Positions 27,379 through 34,617 are shown, counted from the stretch's first letter. The stretch: 64,000 nt of DNA from Bacteroidia bacterium (GCA_030431525.1 JAUIJC010000020.1:31080-95079), one strand, 5' to 3'. Translations and numbers: made by a program. The notes: generated by a model not told the origin, from the letters alone.

Positions 27379-27419
27379 TCGCCCTAAAGTCTTTTGAAGG
27401 TTTTTAATTAAGAGAGATA

Positions 27420-27427
27420 CAAAGATA
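27420..27427 (-). promoter_or_regulatory. -7 box of mnmA
   Basis: On the minus strand, TATCTTTG matches the Bacteroidota -7 consensus TAnnTTTG exactly, 42-49 bp before the mnmA ATG. The -33 position reads TATA rather than TTTG, and a copy of the TATATCGC element overlaps it. Confidence 0.5.
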
Positions 27428-27442
27428 CGCCTTTTGATTTAC

Positions 27443-27470
27443 TAGATATATCGCTATTTACCGTTAAAAA
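27443..27470. repeat. AT-rich TATATCGC element, diverged copy
   Basis: TAGATATATCGCTATTTA shares the core TATATCGCNAT with the 24-bp element at 24724 and 55473. It sits just upstream of the mnmA -7 box, and its right side lies near the stop of the glycosyltransferase gene. Confidence 0.4.
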
Positions 27471-27475
27471 ATACT

Positions 27476-28585
27476 TCACTTCAAAAATTCAATCAAGGTC
27501 ATAGTCTCTTTGTTCCATAAGCATTCTTGTAAAACGGACTGCGGCAAAGAAGGGGAGTGGAGCTGATTAATCTTGTTTAATTCTACTTCAGAAAGTAATT
27601 TACATATGTAAACCATGTTCTCCAGCGATTTAGGAAATAAAACTTCTTCAGTTGAAATCACTGTAAGGCCATTAGCCAAATACTCGTAGAGCTTTGTAGG
27701 TATGCGGTTAGAGATGCTGACGTTCTCTTGATAGGCCAACACCCCAACATCAGCACTTCTTATTGCAGAAACGATTCTTTGATGAGGAACTAGATGATCA
27801 ATTCCGATAAGCTGGATATAATCTTTCTCGTTACAGATGGCCTTCAATTTTTCACCTACATGTTTTTGTGCCGCATATCCAATAATAGTGAGCTTGACTG
27901 GACACCCTTCTCTATGAAACCTGTCCACCATTTCTACACAATCAAACACCCCATAATGCTCTGCTATGGTTCCTGAGAATAAAAAATGAAGCGTAGAATC
28001 GCTCTGCTTGGGTTCTGGAGGAGGTAAGATGCCAGAAGGAAAAGGATTGTATTTGTTTTCTAAAAGCGCTGTTTTAGTGACCGAAAAAGGTAATTCCTCC
28101 AAATAGCATCTTTCGGCCATAAAATTCGCCTCGATAAATGGCTGAACAAGTCTTTCCTTAAGCCGAACCGAAAACGACAAAAACCGCCTCAACACTTTGG
28201 GAAATGCATTCGTGTGCAAAATATTGAGCCCGTAATTTTCACGCACATCATAGAATAACCGTTTACGGAAAATCAGCTTGTACCACAGCCCAGCCCAAAG
28301 CAACTCATGGGTATTGACAATCAGACAATCAGGCCGAACCCTCATGAATTCGATAAAGGCACGAAACGGAGCAAACAAACGTTTCCATCCAGCTCTTCCA
28401 AAATTGAAGACGGGATGAAATACAACCCTGTCTAAAGGCTTTTCTGGAATAGGATTACAACTCCCTAGAATATGCGTCTCCCAATCTGTCTCCTTAGAAA
28501 TTGACCAAGCCATTCGCTCATACATGCGCACATCATCAATCGGCTTAAGCACCGAGGCGATCATGATTTTTTTAGGTTTGGCCAT
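27476..28585 (-). CDS. Glycosyltransferase, GT4-like (GT-B fold)
   Basis: A 369-residue enzyme expected to transfer a sugar from a nucleotide donor. The N-terminal half (KKIMIASVLKPIDDVRMYER, then NTHELLWAGLWYKLIFRKRL) and the C-terminal half (FLFSGTIAEHYGVFDCVEM, then VLAYQENVSISNRIPTKLYEYLANGLTVI) follow the GT-B plan. The final motif, with its Glu in a KLYEY context, marks the donor-binding E-x7-E region. There are no polysaccharide genes around it, so the acceptor is unknown. It is divergent from the universal stress gene. Confidence 0.88.
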   Translation of the reverse strand: MAKPKKIMIASVLKPIDDVRMYERMAWSISKETDWETHILGSCNPIPEKPLDRVVFHPVFNFGRAGWKRLFAPFRAFIEFMRVRPDCLIVNTHELLWAGLWYKLIFRKRLFYDVRENYGLNILHTNAFPKVLRRFLSFSVRLKERLVQPFIEANFMAERCYLEELPFSVTKTALLENKYNPFPSGILPPPEPKQSDSTLHFLFSGTIAEHYGVFDCVEMVDRFHREGCPVKLTIIGYAAQKHVGEKLKAICNEKDYIQLIGIDHLVPHQRIVSAIRSADVGVLAYQENVSISNRIPTKLYEYLANGLTVISTEEVLFPKSLENMVYICKLLSEVELNKINQLHSPSLPQSVLQECLWNKETMTLIEFLK

Positions 28586-28661
28586 TTGCTCGCATTTAAG
28601 AATAATATCGAGGGGTAAATATACGTCCTATTAAAAGGAGTTGACCACTAACACCATCGCC

Positions 28662-29483
28662 ATGAAAATCATTTGCCCTATTGACTTTAAGCCAGCGTCT
28701 TTGAACGCGCTTGAGTTCGCTGCACGAATTGCTGAACACAAACAGGAAGAGCTGTGGCTGGTTCACTTCCTTCCTAAACGCTCTGGCATAAGATCTATTG
28801 AGGATGGCCCAAGTTCTGACAGGGAAATGGTTGATCGAATGAACAGGCTCTGTGAGCTGACGGAAAGCAACTTTAACGTTAAGGCTTTCCCATGGGTGGA
28901 ATACGCCCCTTTCCATGAGAAACTAAAGCAGCTTTCAAAAGAAAGAGATACTGACCTGCTGGTAATGGGTACGGCTGGCGTAACAAGTATCTCTGAGTAT
29001 TTCTTTGGCAGTAACACAGGGGACTTCGTAGAGAAGAGTGCCTCGCCGCTATTAACCATCCCTGAGACGGTTTCTTTTGATAGTATTCAGCATATCGCAT
29101 ACGCCTGTAACTACGAGCCTGATGATGATGAATTTGTCAACAGGGTGCTTCCTGTGGCTAAATTCCTGAATGCTGATGTAACCGTCGTACATGTAGGGAA
29201 GAAGGATGAGCCTTATGGCGAAGAAATTTTTGAATCTTTTGCGCACAGCATCGAAAGGCACTTGGAGGGCTATACAGGCAACCTAAGGTATGAGCGTATC
29301 CTTTCAGAGGACATCGAAGCTGGCCTTATTGATTTTGTTCATAATCAAGGGATTGACATGGTTGTTACTTTGTCTGAACACCGTGGATTCTTCGAAAGCC
29401 TCTTCCATAGCAGCCTTAGTAGAAGGCTGGTTATGTTGGCAGAATTCCCTGTTTTAGTGTACCACAAGCGCCATGCGGCCTAA
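28662..29483 (+). CDS. Universal stress protein, tandem UspA domains
   Basis: A 273-residue cytoplasmic protein with two Usp folds (residues 1-140 and 145-273). The first starts KIICPIDFKPASLNALEFA and includes LLVMGTAGVTS. The second, IAYACNYEPDDDEFVNRVL to MVVTLSEHRGF, lacks an intact G-x2-G-x9-G(S/T) ATP motif, so nucleotide binding is doubtful. I use the ATG at 28662. It precedes the tRNA-Gln pair on the same strand. Confidence 0.9.
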   Translation: MKIICPIDFKPASLNALEFAARIAEHKQEELWLVHFLPKRSGIRSIEDGPSSDREMVDRMNRLCELTESNFNVKAFPWVEYAPFHEKLKQLSKERDTDLLVMGTAGVTSISEYFFGSNTGDFVEKSASPLLTIPETVSFDSIQHIAYACNYEPDDDEFVNRVLPVAKFLNADVTVVHVGKKDEPYGEEIFESFAHSIERHLEGYTGNLRYERILSEDIEAGLIDFVHNQGIDMVVTLSEHRGFFESLFHSSLSRRLVMLAEFPVLVYHKRHAA

Positions 29484-29501
29484 AATTAATGGGGGCAATA
29501 G

Positions 29502-29532
29502 TTTGACATTTCCCTAGGCTTACGTATGTTTG
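29502..29532 (+). promoter_or_regulatory. Promoter of the tRNA-Gln pair
   Basis: TTTG at 29502-29505 and TATGTTTG at 29525-29532, exactly 19 bp apart, match the Bacteroidota sigma-A consensus TTTG-N19-TAnnTTTG in every defined base. Transcription would start around 29538-29540, about 20 bp before the first tRNA. Confidence 0.85.
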
Positions 29533-29558
29533 CATCACGTTTTGAGGGAAGGCGCAAT

Positions 29559-29631
29559 TGCCCGATGGTGTAACTGGCAACACGTCTGATTTTGGTTCAG
29601 AAGAGTCTAGGTTCGAGCCCTAGTCGGGCAA
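29559..29631 (+). tRNA. tRNA-Gln (anticodon UUG), copy 1
   Basis: A 73-nt cloverleaf. Acceptor stem TGCCCGA pairs with TCGGGCA (29624-29630), and the anticodon arm TCTGA/TCAGA holds TTG at 29592-29594. GTTCGAGCC forms the T-loop. It is followed by CCA at 29632-29634, possibly encoded by chance. The U-A first pair is typical of tRNA-Gln. Confidence 0.97.
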
Positions 29632-29658
29632 CCAAGTACCCGCCCGACCTCAAGACAA

Positions 29659-29731
29659 TGCCCGATGGTGTAACTGGCAACACGTCTGATTTTGGTTCAG
29701 AAGAGTCTAGGTTCGAGCCCTAGTCGGGCAA
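29659..29731 (+). tRNA. tRNA-Gln (anticodon UUG), copy 2
   Basis: Identical to copy 1 over all 73 positions, 27 bp downstream, anticodon TTG at 29692-29694. CCA is not encoded here. One promoter and one terminator enclose both copies. Confidence 0.97.
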
Positions 29732-29745
29732 CACAAAAATTACTG

Positions 29746-29778
29746 AAAGGCGCGGTTCAATTTGGACCGCGCCTTTTT
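29746..29778 (+). terminator. Terminator of the tRNA-Gln operon
   Basis: AAAGGCGCGGT (29746-29756) pairs perfectly with ACCGCGCCTTT (29766-29776) across a 9-nt loop and runs into a T-tract. It lies 14 bp past the second tRNA. Confidence 0.9.
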
Positions 29779-29798
29779 CATTTTTTAATCACAATGAA

Positions 29799-30359
29799 AT
29801 GAACATTACAGACAAAGAAAAAATCAAGCTCAGCAAATTTTTAAGCTTGGTGCTAAGGCATAGTCCAGAAACCATCAATATTCAATTGGATGACAATGGA
29901 TGGACGGATGTATCTAATTTAATCAAGCAGCTGAATGCCAATGGCCGCAAAATCACACAGTCAATTTTAAAAGAGATTGTAGCAACAAGTGACAAAAAAC
30001 GATTTGCTTTTGACGCCCATTGCAGGAAAATCAGGGCAAACCAAGGACATAGTGTAGCTGTTAATTTAGAATTGGAGGAAAGAACTCCCCCAGAAATACT
30101 CTACCATGGGACCGTTGAAAAATACCTCGGACTTATCTGGCAAAAAGGCCTTCAAAAACAATCCCGACATCACGTACATCTCAGCAGTAATTTAGAGACC
30201 GCCAAAGCAGTCGGAAAGAGGAGAGGGGCACCTGTAATTTTAGAAGTCCTGTCAGGAGAAATGGCGGCCGCTGGAATGACTTTTTTTCTTTCCGAGAATG
30301 GCGTTTGGCTAACAGATCATGTACCTGTTGAATTTCTTTGGCCCCGCAGTGAGGAGTAA
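29799..30359 (+). CDS. kptA: RNA 2'-phosphotransferase (Tpt1/KptA family)
   Basis: A 186-residue enzyme of the Tpt1 family, which transfers an RNA 2'-phosphate to NAD+. In eukaryotes this finishes tRNA splicing; the bacterial role is unclear and may include RNA end healing or ADP-ribosylation of nucleic acids. Visible motifs are LSKFLSLVLRHSPE with the catalytic Arg-His, a winged-helix N-lobe (DVSNLIKQLN), then LYHGT and HVHLSS of the NAD-binding lobe. It starts 20 bp after the tRNA terminator, so it needs its own promoter or read-through. No RNA ligase gene is in view. Confidence 0.93.
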   Translation: MNITDKEKIKLSKFLSLVLRHSPETINIQLDDNGWTDVSNLIKQLNANGRKITQSILKEIVATSDKKRFAFDAHCRKIRANQGHSVAVNLELEERTPPEILYHGTVEKYLGLIWQKGLQKQSRHHVHLSSNLETAKAVGKRRGAPVILEVLSGEMAAAGMTFFLSENGVWLTDHVPVEFLWPRSEE

Positions 30360-30360
30360 A

Positions 30361-30393
30361 TCCTTCAAAACCTCATTTTGGGGTTTTGAAGGA
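30361..30393. promoter_or_regulatory. 33-bp imperfect palindrome P1 (candidate parS/operator)
   Basis: TCCTTCAAAAC at the left is complementary to GTTTTGAAGGA at the right, around the core CCTCATTTTGGGG at 30371-30383. The core's reverse complement CCCCAAAATGAGG recurs exactly inside parB. It starts 2 bp after the kptA stop and could also end kptA transcription, but no T-tract follows. Confidence 0.65.
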
Positions 30394-30432
30394 TTTGGTG
30401 AATTGATGGTTTGAAAACACCAGCATTTTTTA

Positions 30433-30461
30433 CATCAAATCCCCAATTTGGGGTTTTGATG
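30433..30461. promoter_or_regulatory. 29-bp palindrome P2 (candidate parS/operator)
   Basis: CATCAAA (30433-30439) mirrors TTTGATG (30455-30461) around CCCC-AATTT-GGGG at 30441-30453. Its centre is 70 bp from that of P1 and the architecture is the same. The remaining stretch to the parA start (30462-30654) holds an unconserved short open frame and a promoter-like AT-rich segment, with nothing else I can identify. Confidence 0.65.
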
Positions 30462-30654
30462 CTTTGATTACTCTGCTTTTTAGCTATTTTTACATTGGCA
30501 TCACAAAAACGCCACTTTTAAGCACTTTCACGGCTTTTAGCCGCATTTATATATACTGTGAGGATTTGATTCCTCAACCTTCATTGTACGTTCTCAGCGA
30601 CCTTTCAAAGGTTGTCTTTATAAAATCAATCACACTTATTAAAAACGCACTCTA

Positions 30655-31395
30655 ATGAAAGTTATCAGTGTCGCTAACCACAAAGGTGGAGTGGCGAAAA
30701 CGTGCACCGTGCAAAACCTTGGCAGGGCTCTAAGTCTTGCAGGCAAACGTACGCTTCTCGTGGATTGTGATGCCCAAGCCAACCTATCACAGGCCTTTGA
30801 TGTGCAAGAGGCCGAAGCTACTCTTACAGACGCTCTACAAGGCGCAAATCTCCCCATCTTTGAAGTAGAGGAGAACCTCCACATTGTTCCTGCGGATCTT
30901 GGACTCGGCCTTGCTGAGGAAGTTCTAAGAAGCAAAGGCATCAGCGGTTACAGTGCATTGTCGAACCACCTTAAGCAGTTGGACTATGATTATGTGATCC
31001 TTGACTGTCCTCCTGCTGTGGGAATGATTGTGTCCAATGCCTTTATCGCCTCCGACAGTATCCTCGTTCCTGTGGTTCCTGAGTCTGGTGCCATTCATGG
31101 CTTGGATAACGTTTTTACGCTCTATCAGGACTGTCTGCGCTTGAATCCCGACATCATTATTGAAGGTGTTGTGTTCACTCGCGTAAAAACAAATACTGCT
31201 TTGCACAGTCAGTTGATGGAGCAGATTCGTCAGAACTACGAGGAATTGTATATATTCGAAAGCGGAGTTCGCGAAGTGATTGCCTTGGCAGAGACCAGTG
31301 CTTACAAGTCAGACATTTTTGCACATGCTCCAAACTCCAAGGGCGCCGAAGATTATGGGGCGCTCGCCAAGGAGTTGATTGGCAAAGAAAACTGA
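30655..31395 (+). CDS. parA: ParA-type partition ATPase (plasmid-like)
   Basis: A 246-residue deviant Walker ATPase that binds DNA non-specifically when ATP-bound and moves or segregates ParB-loaded DNA. The deviant P-loop is KGGVAKT (residues 10-16), with the signature Lys10 present but Ala in place of the usual Gly. LVDCDAQANLSQ and YVILDCPPAVGM follow. It has no N-terminal HTH, so it is the short type Ib-like or chromosomal-size form. The sequence style and neighbours are those of a plasmid or island system rather than the parAB pair usual near the origin. parB starts 15 bp after it. Confidence 0.93.
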   Translation: MKVISVANHKGGVAKTCTVQNLGRALSLAGKRTLLVDCDAQANLSQAFDVQEAEATLTDALQGANLPIFEVEENLHIVPADLGLGLAEEVLRSKGISGYSALSNHLKQLDYDYVILDCPPAVGMIVSNAFIASDSILVPVVPESGAIHGLDNVFTLYQDCLRLNPDIIIEGVVFTRVKTNTALHSQLMEQIRQNYEELYIFESGVREVIALAETSAYKSDIFAHAPNSKGAEDYGALAKELIGKEN

Positions 31396-31410
31396 TATTC
31401 TTTTTGAGAT

Positions 31411-32694
31411 ATGGCCAAGAAGATGATTCCAAACGTCGCGGCCCGAAACAAGCTCAAAACTCCTTTGGCCAATGTGCTGGACAAGGAGGAGCTTACAAAG
31501 GACCAACACGTAAAACAGAATATTGTTATTCTCGATGAGTTGCGCGACTTGATTCCGCCTTTGCAGGACGAGGAAAGTCAGCAGCTTGAAGATAATATTT
31601 CCAAGGAGGGCGTACGTGAACCCTTGTTGTTATGGGCAATGATTGACGGTCGTTTTGCCATTGTTGATGGCCACAACCGTTACCGAATCGCCCAGAAGTT
31701 AGAGAAGGATTTCAACTATCAATTCCTGAAATTCCCTAACATCACGGAAGCCAAGGACTGGATGATTAACAACCAGCTTGGTCGAAGAAACCTTTCTCCA
31801 ATGCAGGCTTCTTACCTGCGTGGCCAACTTTACAACGCCACAAAACAGCAGAAAGGAGGCTATGACAATGTCATCAAGGGAAGGTCAAATCCTCAAAATG
31901 AGGAATTGATCAATGGCGAAAACCCACAAGTTGATTCTATTCCCCAAAATGAGGTTTCGAAAGATACCTCGGCAATGATTGCCGAACGATACAGTGTTTC
32001 CAAAAACACTATCCAGCGTGATGGTAAGTTTGCAGAGGCGATTGACGCGATCGGTAAGGTGAATAGGGAGGTCAAGCAGGATCTTTTGGCTGGAAAAACC
32101 AAAGCTAATAAACAGGACATCCAAACGCTGGCAAAGGCCAAGCCTGAGGAGCTTGTTATTGATAAGCCTGAGGACATCTCCAGAGAGGCCGATAAAGTCC
32201 GTAAGACTGCTAAGATTAAGAAACCCTCACCAACTAAGGAGATCGCAAAACCTAAGCGTCGCTGGACGCCTGAGGCTATGGCGAAAACCTTGGACTCAAA
32301 GTGGTATAGCGAAATTCCACACGAGGAATGGGAGGGGAGTAGACACCTCCATTTCTTGGATATTGAGATTGGGGAAAAGAATTTCGATGCGGTTCTTTTT
32401 GCTAAGGACACCGCTGAAAGTTCCATCTTGATTGGATCACTTGTATTCACCTCCATTGAGGAATTGGCAAATGCCGTACTTGATGGCTTGAAAGATTCAG
32501 GTGCTGATTATGTTTTGGTAGGGGTTGCAGGTGATGCTGATCCTGCGGATATGCCTGAGATACCAGAAGGGTTTGGAGTGCTTTCTTTCGGTGAAAATAA
32601 GACGCCTCAACTGGTCAGGAATCCTCAAAAGCTTTCCCCAGAAAGCAGTGGTCGTTCAGGCTTGTTGGAGGGATTACTTGGAAAGCTTCTCTAA
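31411..32694 (+). CDS. parB: ParB-family DNA-binding protein with extra C-terminal domain
   Basis: A 427-residue centromere-binding partner of ParA. The ParB N-domain covers about 30-125 (LEDNISKEGVREPLLLW, then IVDGHNRYRIAQKL and INNQLGRRNLSPMQASYLRG). An HTH follows (IAERYSVSKNTIQRDGKFAEAI, about 190-211). In place of the CTPase GERRxRA motif there is DGHNRYRI. Between the two lies a loop with PQNE twice, encoded by DNA that repeats the palindrome core. Residues 285-427 form a separate domain (LHFLDIEIGEKNFDAVLFA, then IPEGFGVLSFGENKTPQLVRN) I cannot name with confidence. It is translationally linked to parA and has its own terminator. Confidence 0.9.
   Translation: MAKKMIPNVAARNKLKTPLANVLDKEELTKDQHVKQNIVILDELRDLIPPLQDEESQQLEDNISKEGVREPLLLWAMIDGRFAIVDGHNRYRIAQKLEKDFNYQFLKFPNITEAKDWMINNQLGRRNLSPMQASYLRGQLYNATKQQKGGYDNVIKGRSNPQNEELINGENPQVDSIPQNEVSKDTSAMIAERYSVSKNTIQRDGKFAEAIDAIGKVNREVKQDLLAGKTKANKQDIQTLAKAKPEELVIDKPEDISREADKVRKTAKIKKPSPTKEIAKPKRRWTPEAMAKTLDSKWYSEIPHEEWEGSRHLHFLDIEIGEKNFDAVLFAKDTAESSILIGSLVFTSIEELANAVLDGLKDSGADYVLVGVAGDADPADMPEIPEGFGVLSFGENKTPQLVRNPQKLSPESSGRSGLLEGLLGKLL
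31885..31909. promoter_or_regulatory. Palindrome-core site inside parB, copy 3
   Basis: CCTCAAAATGAGG at 31891-31903 lies within a 25-bp near-palindrome whose flanks TCAA/TTGA also mirror. It shares the CCYC-AAAAT-GRGG core with P1 and P2. Confidence 0.55.
31942..31954. promoter_or_regulatory. Palindrome-core site inside parB, copy 4
   Basis: CCCCAAAATGAGG is the exact reverse complement of the P1 core at 30371-30383. It lies 51 bp after copy 3, close to five helical turns. Confidence 0.5.
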
Positions 32695-32720
32695 TTCCTG
32701 TTGAAATATTAAATTCATAC

Positions 32721-32755
32721 AAGCTCTTACAATTCATTTGTAAGAGCTTTTTTTA
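32721..32755 (+). terminator. Terminator of parAB
   Basis: AAGCTCTTACAA (32721-32732) pairs perfectly with TTGTAAGAGCTT (32738-32749) over a 5-nt loop and is followed by six or more T. It lies 26 bp past the parB stop. Confidence 0.92.
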
Positions 32756-32757
32756 AC

Positions 32758-33253
32758 ACACTGTATTTAACATAATGTTTAACATACATGATACGACTTA
32801 AGTAGGGCAGTAAATCAACGTACATTTTTACAGCCTTCTAAATTTGAATGCAGGACTAGAAGTGAATGAGTCTGCTACAGCTTCATCTCAAGTAAAAAAT
32901 TCAAGGTTTTTGAAGCGTTCATTACTAAATCAAAAATCTTATTAGGCTTTACCATGGACTGACCTACGAATTCAAAAAATAAAATTCATTATCAGGGCTT
33001 ATCCTGAATACGCTTCATTATTTCATTAAACTCTATTGACCCAAGCTGAAATCTAAAAATCTCAAATGACCATAGCATAGGGATTGGTGGAAATATTGAA
33101 CTCACTTGAAAAGGGATTGAAGAAATCACATGTCAAATACACGGTCAATAGAAAGTCTCATATTAATAAGTGGGAGTCCATATTTAAATAATCTCCCTAT
33201 ATACTATTGAAACCCATGTTGTTTTATAATTTATATTATGTTAAATACAGTGT
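32758..33253. other. Non-coding segment bounded by a 19-bp inverted repeat
   Basis: ACACTGTATTTAACATAAT at 32758-32776 is exactly complementary to 33235-33253. The 458 bp between are AT-rich, with no open frame of useful length on either strand and no tRNA or riboswitch shape I can see. No target-site duplication flanks the repeats. It could be a miniature or decayed mobile element, or two Xer-type recombination half-sites in inverted orientation. Confidence 0.6.
33219..33246 (+). other. Xer/dif-like site
   Basis: The 21 bases from 33226 to 33246 match 20 of the right-hand 21 bases of E. coli dif (XerC core end, 6-bp centre, full XerD arm TTATGTTAAAT). The outer XerC arm does not match. The left inverted repeat carries the same XerD arm on the opposite strand, but its other arm is poor. 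Confidence 0.45.
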
Positions 33254-33275
33254 TTGCTGTCATACCCCAACATGA

Positions 33276-33308
33276 AAGACACCCAGCCTTTTTATGACTG
33301 GGTGTCTT
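33276..33308 (-). terminator. Terminator of the 33.3-34.5 kb minus-strand pair
   Basis: AAGACACCCAG pairs perfectly with CTGGGTGTCTT across an 11-nt loop, 8 bp past the stop of the gene at 33316. On the plus strand it is followed by GTTTTATTT, so it may stop transcription in both directions. Confidence 0.8.
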
Positions 33309-33315
33309 GTTTTAT

Positions 33316-33795
33316 TTAGGACCAAAATTGAAATGTATTGCATCCAGTTTCCAATAACCGTGGTAAACCGTAGAATAGATTTACTTCCTTTCTTTTTCTA
33401 CTACAGCTACACTTCGAAGATTCATTCGAAAAGTAAATAATAGAGCCCCTCATTCTAACAGGAAGCTCCCAAGTCAAGTCCACCGTATACTGCCCTACAT
33501 ATTGATTCTTTTCATTGTAGAACAGAATCCTGTTGGTGGCGCGCCCTGATCCCCAAAGCCAAGTTGAGGTCAATAATTTGAGGACTCTTCCATCTTTGGT
33601 TTTAAACTGGCCCAAATATTTTAAGCGCAATTCATCCTCTCTCTTTTGATCATCCCATTTACCAAAGACAAATAAGCTGTCTTTAATCCCCTTTTCGACC
33701 ACCTCTTTCCATAAAGACTCCTGAGGTAACTGGGCTTTGACTAATGGGGCTATGAACAAAAAGGCAATTAAAAGGAATGCATTCCTCATCAGCAT
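33316..33795 (-). CDS. Hypothetical secreted protein
   Basis: An unrecognised 159-residue protein. A signal peptide (MRNAFLLIAFLFIAPLVKAQ) precedes a soluble domain with Trp-rich STWLWGSGRATN and LTWELPVRMRG and a Cys cluster (SKCSCSRKRK). The start at 33795 overlaps the previous stop as TGATG, so it is translationally coupled to the TPR-like gene. ATG at 33789 is an alternative. Confidence 0.7.
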   Translation of the reverse strand: MLMRNAFLLIAFLFIAPLVKAQLPQESLWKEVVEKGIKDSLFVFGKWDDQKREDELRLKYLGQFKTKDGRVLKLLTSTWLWGSGRATNRILFYNEKNQYVGQYTVDLTWELPVRMRGSIIYFSNESSKCSCSRKRKEVNLFYGLPRLLETGCNTFQFWS

Positions 33796-34502
33796 CAAGC
33801 CCCTACAATCTGTTCAATGGTCGAAAGAATTTCGCCAATCTGTTCGTCGGAAGGATTCACTTCCTTATACTTTAGGAAATATTCCTTCGCTTTTAGAATG
33901 TCAGGTTTTGACTCCTCCTTCTTGTTTTGGTTGTAGATGGCAATCCCCTTGTTGAAGAAATAAATCCCTCGATTAAAAAGTGCAATACCATAGTCTGGAT
34001 CCAACTGGAGAATTTTCACATACAAGGCTTGAAGCTCTTGTTGATGATCGCCAGGAAGTGTTTCCAACACCCCTGCCTCCTGCTCATAATAAGTAGGATC
34101 ATCGGGTAAATAGCTTTGACACTTGTGAAGCATCTCCACGTACTCATCCGAGCTTAGGTTTGCTTTCTCAGCCGTGTAGAGCAAGTTTCTGAAGTACTTC
34201 TCCTTTTCCCCGTGACTGAGTTCGATTGCTTTCCAGTTATGCCTGTAGGCGCGCTTAAATTCACTTGCCTGCAAAGCGAAGTTTGCAGCGAGATACTCAA
34301 TGGTATCCGTCTCTGACAAGGTGAGCATTTCTTCCAAATACCCTGTGGCCTTCCCAAACTCACCAGAGACAGAACTGGCAGCGGCATGCATGTACAAGCT
34401 GTCATACTTCTCCTGAGAAAAATCCCCTTGTGCTTGAGAAGAAAACGACACCAAGACTAGCGGCAAAAAGGCTAGCTTTTTTCCTGTCTTTAAGGTAAAC
34501 AT
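33795..34502 (-). CDS. Secreted TPR-like protein
   Basis: A 235-residue protein with an N-terminal signal peptide ending in SSQAQG, then helical repeats of tetratricopeptide style: FGKATGYLEEMLTL, LYVKILQLDPDYGIALFNRG and LKYKEVNPSDEQIGE. It is probably a periplasmic interaction scaffold. The start is the ATG at 34502 (GTG at 34505 precedes it). It leads a two-gene operon with the small secreted protein. Confidence 0.75.
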   Translation of the reverse strand: MFTLKTGKKLAFLPLVLVSFSSQAQGDFSQEKYDSLYMHAAASSVSGEFGKATGYLEEMLTLSETDTIEYLAANFALQASEFKRAYRHNWKAIELSHGEKEKYFRNLLYTAEKANLSSDEYVEMLHKCQSYLPDDPTYYEQEAGVLETLPGDHQQELQALYVKILQLDPDYGIALFNRGIYFFNKGIAIYNQNKKEESKPDILKAKEYFLKYKEVNPSDEQIGEILSTIEQIVGA

Positions 34503-34617
34503 CACAGAATCTTTTTATTGAATAAAACGCAAGATAAGCATTGATAATCAATTTTTTAGCATAATGCCAAATGTCAGCCTAAATCTTACGTTACTCCTGC
34601 AAACAATCCTTAGAACG

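Noticed and set aside
29559..29731. The tRNA-Gln pair as attL/attR of an integrated element
   Set aside because: The copies are complete, only 27 bp apart and share one promoter and one terminator, so they are an ordinary tandem tRNA operon. No integrase is adjacent.
30464..30655. A 63-codon frame in the gap before parA
   Set aside because: It starts in the flank of palindrome P2, has AT-driven composition and overlaps the likely parA promoter region; there is no sign of coding.
32758..33253. An insertion sequence
   Set aside because: There is no transposase frame, not even a decayed one that I can recognise, and no target-site duplication, so I call it only a bounded non-coding segment.
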